From Terribacillus saccharophilus (GTDB lineage Bacteria > Bacillota > Bacilli > Bacillales > Amphibacillaceae): a stretch of DNA of 64,000 bases. Both the position numbers and the translations under genes were made by a program. The stretch covers positions 62,001 to 126,000 of the forward strand of contig NZ_NPBJ01000029.1 of NCBI RefSeq assembly GCF_002272075.1. The letters are read 5' to 3'. This document shows, piece by piece, positions 49,458-57,231 of the stretch. The notes under the pieces are model-generated. The model did no database searches. It had not been told where the DNA came from and saw only the letters and a list, made by a program, of their open reading frames with translations. Numbering within the stretch: the stretch's first letter is position 1; each line of letters opens with the position of its first letter.

Positions 49458-50373
49458 TTTTTTCCAGCTTGTGCGCAACGAGCAAACCAAGCTGTATAGC
49501 CAGCTGGCAACATGGATCATGCTTGGCATTCTTATAGTGGTGGTACTTGGATTTGCTATTTTGATGCGGACAGCAGATGGGTTTGTATCAGATTATGATG
49601 ATGCGACGTGGAAGCAGCAATTACAAGAGGAGAACGAATCACTTGCGGAATTCGACCCGGCTGATTCGAATATATTGATCAATAACTATCGGATTGAGAA
49701 TGACTTAAAGCCTGAAGGGATGACAGCTTGGGAATTCCTTTACCAAGGTAATTATATGACAAGTGTGCTCAGCTTGCTGACAATCATAGTTGCTGGCGGA
49801 ATAATAGCAAATGAGTACCGTTGGGGAACGATCAAGCTATTATTGATTCGGCCAGCAACCAGGACGAAAATATTTTTTGCGAAGTATGCAAGTGTACTTT
49901 TATTTGCTTTAACTGCATTAATTGTACTATTCATCTTTTCTTGGCTATTCGGGATGCTGTTCTTCGGTCTTGGAGGCGATGGTTCCATGCTGCAAGTAAA
50001 GGATGGGGAAGTCGTCGAGATATCTGTATGGACGCGAATTGCGCAGGACTATGGGCTGCAGCTAGTCAAGTTGGTCGTATGGGCAACGTTCGCTTTCATG
50101 ATATCTGCTGCGCTTCGTAATGGTGCCTTAGCAATCGGAACGGCTATTTTCCTTATGTTCGCCGGCACCACCGTCATCCCGTTTATTTACGATAAGCCGT
50201 TTGCGAAGTATGTTCTATTTTCAAATTTGGATTTGACTCAATTCACAACGGGTATGAAATTAATTGATGATTTGACGCTTACATTCGCGGTAGTGACCAT
50301 AATTGTGTATTATATTATCTTTTTGGTCGTAGGATGGGTATTGTTCGTAAAACGCGATGTAGCGGGTCATTAA
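49450..50373 (+). CDS. ABC-2 permease (BcrB-like paralogue)
   Basis: A 307-aa permease with the same design as the one at 43616: a short cytoplasmic start, one helix, a large acidic extracytoplasmic loop, then five helices; the cytoplasmic loop reads GGIIANEYRWGTIKLLLIRPATR. TTG 49450 is chosen since GGAGAG lies 7 nt upstream and it mirrors the TTG-Ser start of the paralogue. It is followed 20 bp later by the DUF4064 genes, possibly in one operon. Confidence 0.87.
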   Translation: MSNFFQLVRNEQTKLYSQLATWIMLGILIVVVLGFAILMRTADGFVSDYDDATWKQQLQEENESLAEFDPADSNILINNYRIENDLKPEGMTAWEFLYQGNYMTSVLSLLTIIVAGGIIANEYRWGTIKLLLIRPATRTKIFFAKYASVLLFALTALIVLFIFSWLFGMLFFGLGGDGSMLQVKDGEVVEISVWTRIAQDYGLQLVKLVVWATFAFMISAALRNGALAIGTAIFLMFAGTTVIPFIYDKPFAKYVLFSNLDLTQFTTGMKLIDDLTLTFAVVTIIVYYIIFLVVGWVLFVKRDVAGH

Positions 50374-50393
50374 AATAAGAGAGGGGAATTTAA

Positions 50394-50816
50394 ATGGTAA
50401 AAAGAACGGCAGAAAAAGTGTTGGCAATTATTGGAGCGGTTTTGTTTCTTATCTTTGCGGTTTGGTCAGGTATAGGTCTTGGAGGAGCTGATGAAGCAAC
50501 TACTAATGAACTCGTAAACCAAGGTTTAACGCAAGAGGATGCTTCTATGTTTACTGATCTCGTGACAGGAATGTCTATCTGGTTCATTATCCTATTCGTG
50601 ATTTGTGCAATTCTTGGATTTGTTTCTCTTGCTATGCTGAAACCAAATAAAAAAGCAACAGGAGCAGGCATTCTTCTAATCATTACAGCAGTGCTTGGTA
50701 CGCTTTTGTCTGTCTTTCTAGGTATAGTCGGGGGCATCCTTTACTTGATCGCAGGTATCATGGCGATTGTGCGAAAGCCTGTTGAGCAATATAATGATAG
50801 AGGAGAAACGTATTAA
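50394..50816 (+). CDS. DUF4064 family membrane protein, copy 1
   Basis: A 140-aa protein with an N-terminal VKRTAEKVLAIIGAVLFL helix, a polar segment of about 40 residues and three more helices, ending in a charged tail. It matches the DUF4064 pattern; function unknown. RBS GAGAGGGG. First of three tandem paralogues, following an ABC permease. Confidence 0.85.
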   Translation: MVKRTAEKVLAIIGAVLFLIFAVWSGIGLGGADEATTNELVNQGLTQEDASMFTDLVTGMSIWFIILFVICAILGFVSLAMLKPNKKATGAGILLIITAVLGTLLSVFLGIVGGILYLIAGIMAIVRKPVEQYNDRGETY

Positions 50817-50842
50817 GAAGTAACGCAGGAAGGAGGTTTGAC

Positions 50843-51253
50843 ATGTTGAAAAGAACAGCAGAGAAGGTACTTGCCATCATTGGTGCAATTGTCTTCCTCA
50901 TTACTGCGGTGACGACAACAATTCGGGTTGCTACATACGATCCAGAGGCTGCTCGCGAACAGATTCTAGAAAACGGAGTAGATCAGACGATTGATACTAG
51001 TATGATTGCCGATATCGCAGGTTCCATCGGAATCTTTGTCATTATCGTGAGTGTCATTAGTGCCATCTTAGGAATTGTGGCAGCAGTTAAGCTGAAGACG
51101 GATCGTAAGCAGACTGGCCTTGGTATCATGCTTATAATCGTAGCATTAGTAGGTTCTATCGGTACTTTCCTATCGGGCTTTATCGGCGGCATGGTTTATA
51201 TTATTGCGGGCGTCATGGTGCTGGCAAGAAGACCAGCCGATGAGATCAGATAA
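50843..51253 (+). CDS. DUF4064 family membrane protein, copy 2
   Basis: A 136-aa four-helix protein starting LKRTAEKVLAIIGAIVFL, closest to copy 1 at its N terminus; the extracytoplasmic segment differs. RBS GGAAGGAGG, 26 bp after copy 1. Function unknown. Confidence 0.85.
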   Translation: MLKRTAEKVLAIIGAIVFLITAVTTTIRVATYDPEAAREQILENGVDQTIDTSMIADIAGSIGIFVIIVSVISAILGIVAAVKLKTDRKQTGLGIMLIIVALVGSIGTFLSGFIGGMVYIIAGVMVLARRPADEIR

Positions 51254-51277
51254 TAAGAGAGAAAGAGGGAAAAAAGA

Positions 51278-51691
51278 TTGATCAAGCGTACTGCGGAATT
51301 AGTTTTAGGAATTATAGGGGTAGTATTTAATGTCTTGGGTGCTATTCTTGTTGGATTGTTCATGATTGCAGCGGGTGATTCCATCAATGAAGAGATAAAG
51401 AATGATCCGACCATCAGTGCTGAAGATGCAGCATTAGCAAGCAATTTTGTCGATGGTTTAGGTTGGTTCTTTGTCATCGTTTGTGTGATCGGAGCCATCC
51501 TTGGTGTGGTAGGTATCTTGCTTTTGCGTCGTAACAGCAGTGCCATAGCTTCCGGCGTGATCTTCATCGTTGCTGCGGTTTTGATAACTTTCTTGACGTT
51601 TTTCGTTGCTATTATTCCAGCGGTTCTCTATCTGGTTGCGGGTATCTTGGCAATAGTCCGCAAGCCCATTGATACAAATAAAATACAATAG
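51278..51691 (+). CDS. DUF4064 family membrane protein, copy 3
   Basis: A 137-aa four-helix protein starting IKRTAELVLGIIGVVFNV from a TTG codon, with AGAGGG upstream. It is the most diverged copy (loop SINEEIKNDPTISAEDAAL). It ends in a terminator shared with the convergent crcB genes. Function unknown. Confidence 0.83.
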   Translation: MIKRTAELVLGIIGVVFNVLGAILVGLFMIAAGDSINEEIKNDPTISAEDAALASNFVDGLGWFFVIVCVIGAILGVVGILLLRRNSSAIASGVIFIVAAVLITFLTFFVAIIPAVLYLVAGILAIVRKPIDTNKIQ

Positions 51692-51707
51692 AGAGTTACT
51701 GAATCTA

Positions 51708-51742
51708 AAAAAGGGGTACTGCCATTGGCAGTACTCCTTTTA
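51708..51742. terminator. Bidirectional rho-independent terminator
   Basis: GGGGTACTGCC/GGCAGTACTCC with an ATT loop, flanked by A and T runs. Confidence 0.88.
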
Positions 51743-52084
51743 AATGGATATTGCTAGGAAAGATAGCAGTATGCCGCTGACATAGCTGCATAGTAAGTAA
51801 CCGATAGCCATGGCAATTTTCTTTCTGCTGCCCAGTTGAACAATCTCCAAGAAAAAAGTAGAGTAGGTCGTAAATGAGCCAAGAAATCCGACAGCGAGGA
51901 AGTTATGCCAACCTGTTCCCCAATCTGCTTGGAATACGAGTCCAATTAGAAAAGAACCAGTGATGTTAATCAGGAAGGTTGCGAGCGGGAAGTCGTTGCT
52001 CCAGAATGTCTCTACTCTTCTGCTTATTTCGTAACGAGAAATTGCTCCAAGCCATCCGCCCACAAGCACAAAAATAAGACTCAT
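51740..52084 (-). CDS. crcB: Fluoride efflux transporter CrcB (second subunit)
   Basis: A 114-aa, four-helix Fluc-family fluoride channel subunit with GGWLGAISRYEISR, FPLATFLINITGSFLIG and GFLGSFTTYSTF, the conserved ion-pathway residues. Its start overlaps the stop of the upstream crcB by 4 bases. Two-gene crcB loci normally make heterodimeric channels. Confidence 0.92.
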   Translation of the reverse strand: MSLIFVLVGGWLGAISRYEISRRVETFWSNDFPLATFLINITGSFLIGLVFQADWGTGWHNFLAVGFLGSFTTYSTFFLEIVQLGSRKKIAMAIGYLLCSYVSGILLSFLAISI

Positions 52085-52473
52085 ATAGATTGCTCCTTTT
52101 GGACTGGATTCTGCGAAAGTCGAAGACCGAAGAGAAGCGCACCTAAACCGCCTGCTGTACTGCTAGCGAGATAAATCAATCCGATATATGTCATACCATC
52201 TTGGACAAGAAGGGCTGTTTCCAGACTTACAGTAGAAAAAGTTGTAAAAGCTCCGATCATTCCTGTAGTCAGTGCTTTAGCTAGAGCGGGTTTGTCTGCA
52301 AAGTAGCGCCTTTTCACAAAGTTACTCAGGTACCCCATAGCGAAACAGCCAATAATATTGATGCAAAGCGTCCCCAAAGGAAAATTGCCGATCTGAGGCA
52401 CCAATGCTCCAACAAGATAACGGAGAAGCGCACCAATACTGCCACCGCAGCCAATTGCGAAATACATTTTCAT
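52081..52473 (-). CDS. crcB: Fluoride efflux transporter CrcB (first subunit)
   Basis: A 130-aa Fluc subunit with GGSIGALLRYLVG, FPLGTLCINIIGCFAMGY and GMIGAFTTFSTVSLE. The ATG at 52473 lies 6-7 nt after AAGAAGG; a TTG two codons earlier is possible. The leader is short and I see no fluoride riboswitch. A -10 TATAAT is visible on the minus strand near 52515-52520. Confidence 0.92.
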   Translation of the reverse strand: MKMYFAIGCGGSIGALLRYLVGALVPQIGNFPLGTLCINIIGCFAMGYLSNFVKRRYFADKPALAKALTTGMIGAFTTFSTVSLETALLVQDGMTYIGLIYLASSTAGGLGALLFGLRLSQNPVQKEQSI

Positions 52474-52570
52474 ACACAAACCTTCTTTTTCTGCATATAA
52501 TGCTGTATGCCTGTATTATACCCCATTATCTGTGATACGCTATTAGGATGGAGTTAGAAGGAAAGGTAGT

Positions 52571-52774
52571 ATGATTATGATGAAAAACGCGGCGATACTG
52601 AGTGAGGAATATTTCTTATCCTACTTTCGCCTGCTCATGAACACGCGCGGCTGTACTGAAGAACAAGCGTATCAGCTCACAGTCGAGCAGATTTTCGAAG
52701 GAGATATCAATCTCTTTGGCGAGGATACTAAAAAGAATTTCAAACTTGCTTATCAAGCAATAAAAGGAAACTGA
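52571..52774 (+). CDS. Hypothetical 67-aa protein
   Basis: A small soluble, mainly helical protein (LSEEYFLSYFRLLMNTRGCTEEQAYQ, ending AYQAIKGN) with an RBS-like GAAAGG before ATG 52571. It is divergent from crcB and ends 21 bp before the flavodoxin promoter. No family is recognised. Confidence 0.65.
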   Translation: MIMMKNAAILSEEYFLSYFRLLMNTRGCTEEQAYQLTVEQIFEGDINLFGEDTKKNFKLAYQAIKGN

Positions 52775-52794
52775 GGCTTCCTGAAATGCTCCAT

Positions 52795-52824
52795 TTGACA
52801 TTGAGAATGGTTATCAATTAAAAT
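52795..52824 (+). promoter_or_regulatory. Flavodoxin promoter with embedded Fur box
   Basis: A perfect -35 TTGACA (52795-52800), 18-bp spacer and TAAAAT (52819-52824). The spacer contains TGAGAAT-G-GTTATCA (52802-52816), a Fur box with two mismatches, so iron-bound Fur would block the promoter. Confidence 0.8.
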
Positions 52825-52846
52825 GGGAGCAGATGAAGGGAAGTGA

Positions 52847-53317
52847 ATGAAGGTGGCAAGTGTACTGATAGCATTCACCAGTATGTCAGGTAATACGGAA
52901 GAAATGGCTGACATTATGGAAAAGACTTTGGAAGAAAAAGGAGTCGAGGTAACAAAGCTCCAAATTGATATAGATCAGTTAGATGTTTTTACGATGACCG
53001 ATTATGATGGTATCTTAATGGGCACCTATACATGGGGAGATGGAGATATCCCTTACGAAATCGAGGATTTCTATGATGAGCTGGATGACATCGAACTGGA
53101 TGGCAAGCCGGTTGCCCTTTTCGGATCCTGTGATTCTATCTATGCAAGCTATGGTGCTGCAATTGATACATTCCAGGAAAAATTCAAAGAGCGCGGAGCG
53201 GAGATCGTTCTTGAGACTCTGAAAGTTGACTTATCACCAGAAGACGAGGATATCCGTAACTGTCAGGAATTCGCTGCTTCATTTGCCTCTGAAGTAGAGA
53301 AAGAGCGCAGTTTATAA
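52847..53317 (+). CDS. Flavodoxin (YkuN/YkuP-like)
   Basis: A 156-aa short-chain flavodoxin with the FMN phosphate loop TSMSGNTEEMA, the ring-stacking loops around GTYTWGDGDIP and FGSCDSIYASYG. It carries electrons in place of ferredoxin under iron limitation; the B. subtilis YkuN and YkuP genes are Fur-controlled, and the Fur box here agrees. The YumC-like flavoprotein at 18308 is a conceivable but doubtful partner. Confidence 0.93.
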   Translation: MKVASVLIAFTSMSGNTEEMADIMEKTLEEKGVEVTKLQIDIDQLDVFTMTDYDGILMGTYTWGDGDIPYEIEDFYDELDDIELDGKPVALFGSCDSIYASYGAAIDTFQEKFKERGAEIVLETLKVDLSPEDEDIRNCQEFAASFASEVEKERSL

Positions 53318-53350
53318 AAAGCAGTCTGCTTCAAGCAGACTGCTTTTTAT
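53316..53350 (+). terminator. Rho-independent terminator
   Basis: AAAAAGCAGTCTGCTT/AAGCAGACTGCTTTTT, a near-perfect hairpin. Confidence 0.9.
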
Positions 53351-53437
53351 ATTTCTTGAAATTTTTTAAATTTAAAAGGGGTTATGTAGAATAATGTCGA
53401 ATAAATTCGGGTATAGAGACGGACAGGAGGTAGGACT

Positions 53438-53851
53438 ATGGGCATATTCCAGGTAGTAACAAAGAACCGCGATGAGATGGTTGAGATTACTGACTCTGTT
53501 CAGCGCTATATTCAGTCAATTGGCATTCAAGAGGGGATAGCGGTTATTTCCTCCTTGCATACAACAGCGGGTATCACAGTAAATGAGAATGCTGATCCCG
53601 ATGTAAAGCAGGATTTCCTCCGCAGACTCAAAGAGGTATATCCTTGGGAACACGAACAGGATTTGCATGCGGAGGGTAATACGGCAGCTCATTTGAAAAC
53701 AAGTACAGTCGGACATGCTCAGACTGTGATTATCTCAGATGGCAAGCTCGTATTAGGAACGTGGCAAGGTATTTATTTTTGTGAGTTCGATGGGCCCAGA
53801 TCAAGGAAATACGCAGTTCAAGTACTTTTGTCTGGAAGGGATGGTGCGTGA
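53438..53851 (+). CDS. YjbQ family protein (UPF0047)
   Basis: A 137-aa YjbQ-family protein with [48 protein letters not shown]. Members have weak thiamine-phosphate-synthase activity in E. coli, but the physiological role is unknown. It overlaps the EAL gene (TGATG), so the pair is co-translated. RBS AGGAGGTAGG. Confidence 0.92.
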   Translation: MGIFQVVTKNRDEMVEITDSVQRYIQSIGIQEGIAVISSLHTTAGITVNENADPDVKQDFLRRLKEVYPWEHEQDLHAEGNTAAHLKTSTVGHAQTVIISDGKLVLGTWQGIYFCEFDGPRSRKYAVQVLLSGRDGA

Positions 53852-54882
53852 TGGAACAGCTGTCTGTATGTGCAATGTGCGGGACAGTTCTTGATATACC
53901 GGAAAAGGGTGAATTGCTGATGCGGTCACCAGAATCATACAGAAATTTATCTCTAGGTAATCCGCTCAAACAGGAAGATACATATACGATTTACCAATAT
54001 TTCAGCGTACAGCAGCTAGAGCAGATGCTCTTGTCTATAAGAAGTCAAAGTATATCAGGTGTAAGGTGTACCGTCGCAAAGAAAGTGACAAATAGTTACC
54101 CAATGGTATCTGTTGAAGAATTGCTCCAACGTGTTCAATTCCCACAATTCACAGAAATTGTCCAAAAGGGAGCATTTCAATCTTTTCTCCAGCCAATCAT
54201 CACCATGGAAGATGAGAAAATCTTCGGATTCGAGCATTTGCTGCGGGCAGATAAACAGGAAGTCTCGCCCGCTGCTCTATTTAATTTTGCAGCAGAAGCA
54301 GGCCTCACTAGTATGCTCGACCAGCGTGCAAGAAAGACTGCAGTCAGGAAAAGGGCGCAGGAAGCTATACCTGCTGGAGTGAAGAGCTTCATCAACTTTC
54401 TGCCATCAACCATCTATAATCCAGACTTCTGCCTAAGACAGACATTCCTTACAGTCGATGAATATGGAGTAGATCCGAAAGACCTTGTATTTGAGGTAGT
54501 TGAAACTGAAAAATTGGATGACGTTTCCCGCTTGCAGCGCATCTTTAAACGGTATAAGCAAGAAGGCATGATGGTTGCCCTGGATGATGTAGGAGCAGGC
54601 TATTCCACGCTTGAACTGCTTAAAGAATTAGAACCCGATTTCGTCAAGATTGACAGAGCATACATATCTTACTGCGACAGTGATACACAGAAACAAGAAT
54701 TCCTGTATAAAGTAATTGAGGTTGCCAGCCTTCTTGGCACGAAGGTGCTAGCAGAAGGGATTGAAAGGCAGGAGGAGCTTTCATTCTGCAAGCAGATTGG
54801 AATGGATTTGGCCCAAGGCTACTTTATCGGGAAACCGAGTTCTGAAGCTGCCTCAGGAGATACCCTATTTCCTTCGAGGTAA
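53851..54882 (+). CDS. EAL domain protein (c-di-GMP phosphodiesterase-like)
   Basis: A 343-aa soluble protein. The N-terminal 90 residues begin with a CxxC pair (C7, C10: SVCAMCG) of unknown role. The EAL domain (about 105-335) has an EHL variant of the signature (FGFEHLLRA), and retains the Asn in SFINFLPS, Glu in VFEVVETEK, the DD pair in LDDVGAGYSTLE, Lys in VKIDRAY and Glu in AEGIER, so it may still cleave c-di-GMP. It overlaps yjbQ. GTG 53848 is an alternative start. Confidence 0.9.
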   Translation: MEQLSVCAMCGTVLDIPEKGELLMRSPESYRNLSLGNPLKQEDTYTIYQYFSVQQLEQMLLSIRSQSISGVRCTVAKKVTNSYPMVSVEELLQRVQFPQFTEIVQKGAFQSFLQPIITMEDEKIFGFEHLLRADKQEVSPAALFNFAAEAGLTSMLDQRARKTAVRKRAQEAIPAGVKSFINFLPSTIYNPDFCLRQTFLTVDEYGVDPKDLVFEVVETEKLDDVSRLQRIFKRYKQEGMMVALDDVGAGYSTLELLKELEPDFVKIDRAYISYCDSDTQKQEFLYKVIEVASLLGTKVLAEGIERQEELSFCKQIGMDLAQGYFIGKPSSEAASGDTLFPSR

Positions 54883-54896
54883 TATATTTTCCACAC

Positions 54897-54944
54897 AAAA
54901 CCCATTAAAGATTGGAATGCATCCAATAGATAATGGGTTTTTAA
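54897..54944 (+). terminator. Rho-independent terminator
   Basis: AAACCCATTA/TAATGGGTTT outer stem (54898-54940) with an inner ATTGGA/TCCAAT stem, then T-rich. Confidence 0.78.
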
Positions 54945-54993
54945 CTTTATATACAAATAGAACTAAATATTTTTCATTTTCTTAAAAATACCT

Positions 54994-55019
54994 TCAAGTT
55001 CTGGAAAGCATGCCGATAT
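54994..55019 (+). promoter_or_regulatory. Sigma-D (flagellar) promoter of the chemoreceptor gene
   Basis: A perfect -10 GCCGATAT (55012-55019) with TCAA (54994-54997) 14 bp upstream; the SigD consensus is TAAA-N14-16-GCCGATAT. Confidence 0.72.
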
Positions 55020-55082
55020 ATTGAAAGTCATTATACAGTGTGGAAGTGGCTGTGTAATAGCTATCATCAGGGAGATGCTGGA

Positions 55083-56795
55083 ATGAAATTATTGAAGAAT
55101 GTGAAAATCAGGACAAAGATGCTTATTTTGATCCTGGTTGGAGCTATCGCGCTAGGAACCGTTGGAGCAGCTGGTATATTTTATACACGAGAAATGGCGA
55201 AGGATGCAGAATTGATGTACAAAGAGAAACTGCTTCCGAATTTATCATTAAGCCAAATTCGCGTCAATAATAGGGCGAACGATGCGTATGTATTAGAAAT
55301 GATGCTCACTTCTGATGGAGCGAGGAATGACGAGCTGAATAAAATGCTCAATGAATCCATGATAGAAGTTGAGGATGAGTTGAAAAAACTGGAAAACGGC
55401 GGTATGTCAGCAGAAGATAAAAAAATCTTTGACTCATATATGCAAGAACGCAGTAAACTGAACGACATTAGGAACCGTGTTCTGAAGTTTGCATTGCTGA
55501 ATGAAAATGATGAAGCCTACGATCTCTTTGTTGAAGAGCAGATACCGCAGCGTACCACTGTGAATGATACACTGCAAGAACTGCAAGCGCAGAATACAAA
55601 GGAAGCAGAACAAACATACAATGAGGCGAACGATGACGTAAGACAGGCCACAATCATATTATCAAGCGTTATAGGTGTCGCTTTAATACTATTAATTGCG
55701 ATTGGCATCCTTATATCAAAGCTTATCGTCTCTCCAGTGAAAGAACTGCGAAACTTATTGGGCAAAGCTGCAGATGGAGACTTCAGCTCTGATGGTTCGT
55801 ATCGATCTAAGGATGAGATGGGAGCACTAACAGCTTCTTATAATGCTATGGCAGATGGCATGCGATCTATTATTCGAGTTGTGAATGATACGTCACAGCA
55901 AGTGGCTGCATCTGCAGAGGAATTGAGTGCTAGTGCAGAACAAAGCAGTTCGTCATCTGAACATGTAGCAAGAACGATACAGGAGCTGGCAGAGGGTTCT
56001 GTTCAGCAGCTCGAGCTAGTTACGACAGCAACAGGAACAATGGGCAATATGGGGCAGCACACGAACCAGCTGGCTTCGAACGTTCAAAATGTTGAAGGAG
56101 CGGTACAAAAGACATCCGAGCTTTCTGTCCAGGGAGGACATGCAATTAAGGATGTAAACGAACAGATGAATACAATTACATCTCATGTGCAAGAGCTTTC
56201 TGCTTCGATTGACAGCCTGAACAAGCGGTCTAGGGAAATCAGTGACATTACAAGCGTTATCACGGATATTTCTGCACAGACAAATCTTCTTGCACTGAAT
56301 GCTACTATCGAGGCTGCTCAGGCTGGGGAACATGGTAAAGGGTTTGCAGTAGTTGCCGATGAGGTACGTAAATTAGCTGAAGAAACAAAGGGAGCGGCAG
56401 GTCAAATTGCTGACTTGGTAGGCTTTATCCAACAGGATACGACGAAAACCATTGATTTAATGGAGCATGCAACGAATGAAGTACAGGCTGGTACACGAGT
56501 TGTAGATCAAGCTGGCGGTTCTTTCCATCAGATTGAAACTGCAGTAGCTGGTTTGGTTGATGAATTCCGTGAGGTGAGAGTTGCGCTGGAAGGTATGATT
56601 AAAGGCACGGATTCAGTCAATATGTCACTTGGTGATGTGAACGAGGTAGCAGAAGAAGGAGCAGCTTCAACGGAAAGTGTGTCAGCTGCGACAGAGCAGC
56701 AGCTCGCAGCCATGCAGGAAATAGCTGCATCATCCAGTTCACTTGCATTTATGGCAGAGGAGCTCCAAACCGCAATTGCTCGCTTCAGGGTGTAA
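55083..56795 (+). CDS. Methyl-accepting chemotaxis protein
   Basis: A 570-aa chemoreceptor: first helix at about 10-32, a 150-residue helical ligand-binding domain of the four-helix-bundle type, second helix at about 185-208, HAMP (about 209-262) and the signalling domain with the hairpin tip [51 protein letters not shown]. Methylation-type glutamine/glutamate pairs flank it. ATG 55083 follows GGGAG. The sigma-D promoter implies co-expression with flagella. The ligand is unknown. Confidence 0.94.
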   Translation: MKLLKNVKIRTKMLILILVGAIALGTVGAAGIFYTREMAKDAELMYKEKLLPNLSLSQIRVNNRANDAYVLEMMLTSDGARNDELNKMLNESMIEVEDELKKLENGGMSAEDKKIFDSYMQERSKLNDIRNRVLKFALLNENDEAYDLFVEEQIPQRTTVNDTLQELQAQNTKEAEQTYNEANDDVRQATIILSSVIGVALILLIAIGILISKLIVSPVKELRNLLGKAADGDFSSDGSYRSKDEMGALTASYNAMADGMRSIIRVVNDTSQQVAASAEELSASAEQSSSSSEHVARTIQELAEGSVQQLELVTTATGTMGNMGQHTNQLASNVQNVEGAVQKTSELSVQGGHAIKDVNEQMNTITSHVQELSASIDSLNKRSREISDITSVITDISAQTNLLALNATIEAAQAGEHGKGFAVVADEVRKLAEETKGAAGQIADLVGFIQQDTTKTIDLMEHATNEVQAGTRVVDQAGGSFHQIETAVAGLVDEFREVRVALEGMIKGTDSVNMSLGDVNEVAEEGAASTESVSAATEQQLAAMQEIAASSSSLAFMAEELQTAIARFRV

Positions 56796-56796
56796 G

Positions 56797-56868
56797 TTAA
56801 TTGACTAGCAGATAGTAACCGATAAAGGATAAGATTAATAACAGAAAAACGTATATCATCCATTTCAC
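56797..56868 (-). CDS. Putative 23-aa single-pass membrane peptide
   Basis: A 23-codon frame on the minus strand begins with GTG, 7 nt after a strong AGAGGAGGG, and encodes MKWMIYVFLLLILSFIGYYLLVN, essentially one transmembrane helix. It is convergent with the chemoreceptor gene and ends 2 bp from it. The RBS strength is the main support; no homologue is recognised. Confidence 0.5.
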   Translation of the reverse strand: MKWMIYVFLLLILSFIGYYLLVN

Positions 56869-56926
56869 ATTTGAACCCTCCTCTAAGAAGTAGACGTATA
56901 CTTCCTGGAAAAGGGTTCATTTTTTT

Positions 56927-56956
56927 ACATTGTTTTCATCCAAGCTGTGCATACTA
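56927..56956 (+). promoter_or_regulatory. Putative sigma-G promoter of splAB
   Basis: A -10 CATACTA (56950-56956) fits the sigma-G consensus CATWHTA; the -35 candidate ACATT (56927-56931) fits only partly (GHATR). B. subtilis splAB is sigma-G-dependent. Confidence 0.45.
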
Positions 56957-56985
56957 GTCGCAGTATGTACAAAGGAGGCAATGAA

Positions 56986-57231
56986 ATGGATGCTTTTCAA
57001 GCAGGAGAAATCGTCTATGTAATTATCCGCAATCCCCATGCACAGGGAGTAGCCAATATACAGGAAGCGGCGGTCGTCCATAACCCGGAAAAGCCAGGTG
57101 AACTGGCCTTGTTTGTGTATGAAACCTATTATCCGCTCAATGATGAGGTGGCGGTTTATCAGGATCTCGGAGAGGCGGAAGAAGCATATGTGTCCGCTTT
57201 TGGCTTAGCCGATGGTGGTTATTATGGTTAA
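56986..57231 (+). CDS. splA: SplA, regulator of the spore photoproduct lyase operon
   Basis: An 81-aa protein similar in size to B. subtilis SplA (79 aa), beginning MDAFQAGEIVYVIIRNPHAQGVANIQEAAVV. SplA negatively modulates spl expression during sporulation; it resembles TRAP-like RNA-binding folds. ATG 56986 has AGGAGG upstream. It overlaps splB by 8 bases. Confidence 0.88.
   Translation: MDAFQAGEIVYVIIRNPHAQGVANIQEAAVVHNPEKPGELALFVYETYYPLNDEVAVYQDLGEAEEAYVSAFGLADGGYYG

Noticed and set aside
52474-52570. Fluoride riboswitch expected before the crcB pair
   Set aside because: The leader is short and none of the conserved fluoride-aptamer blocks is present.
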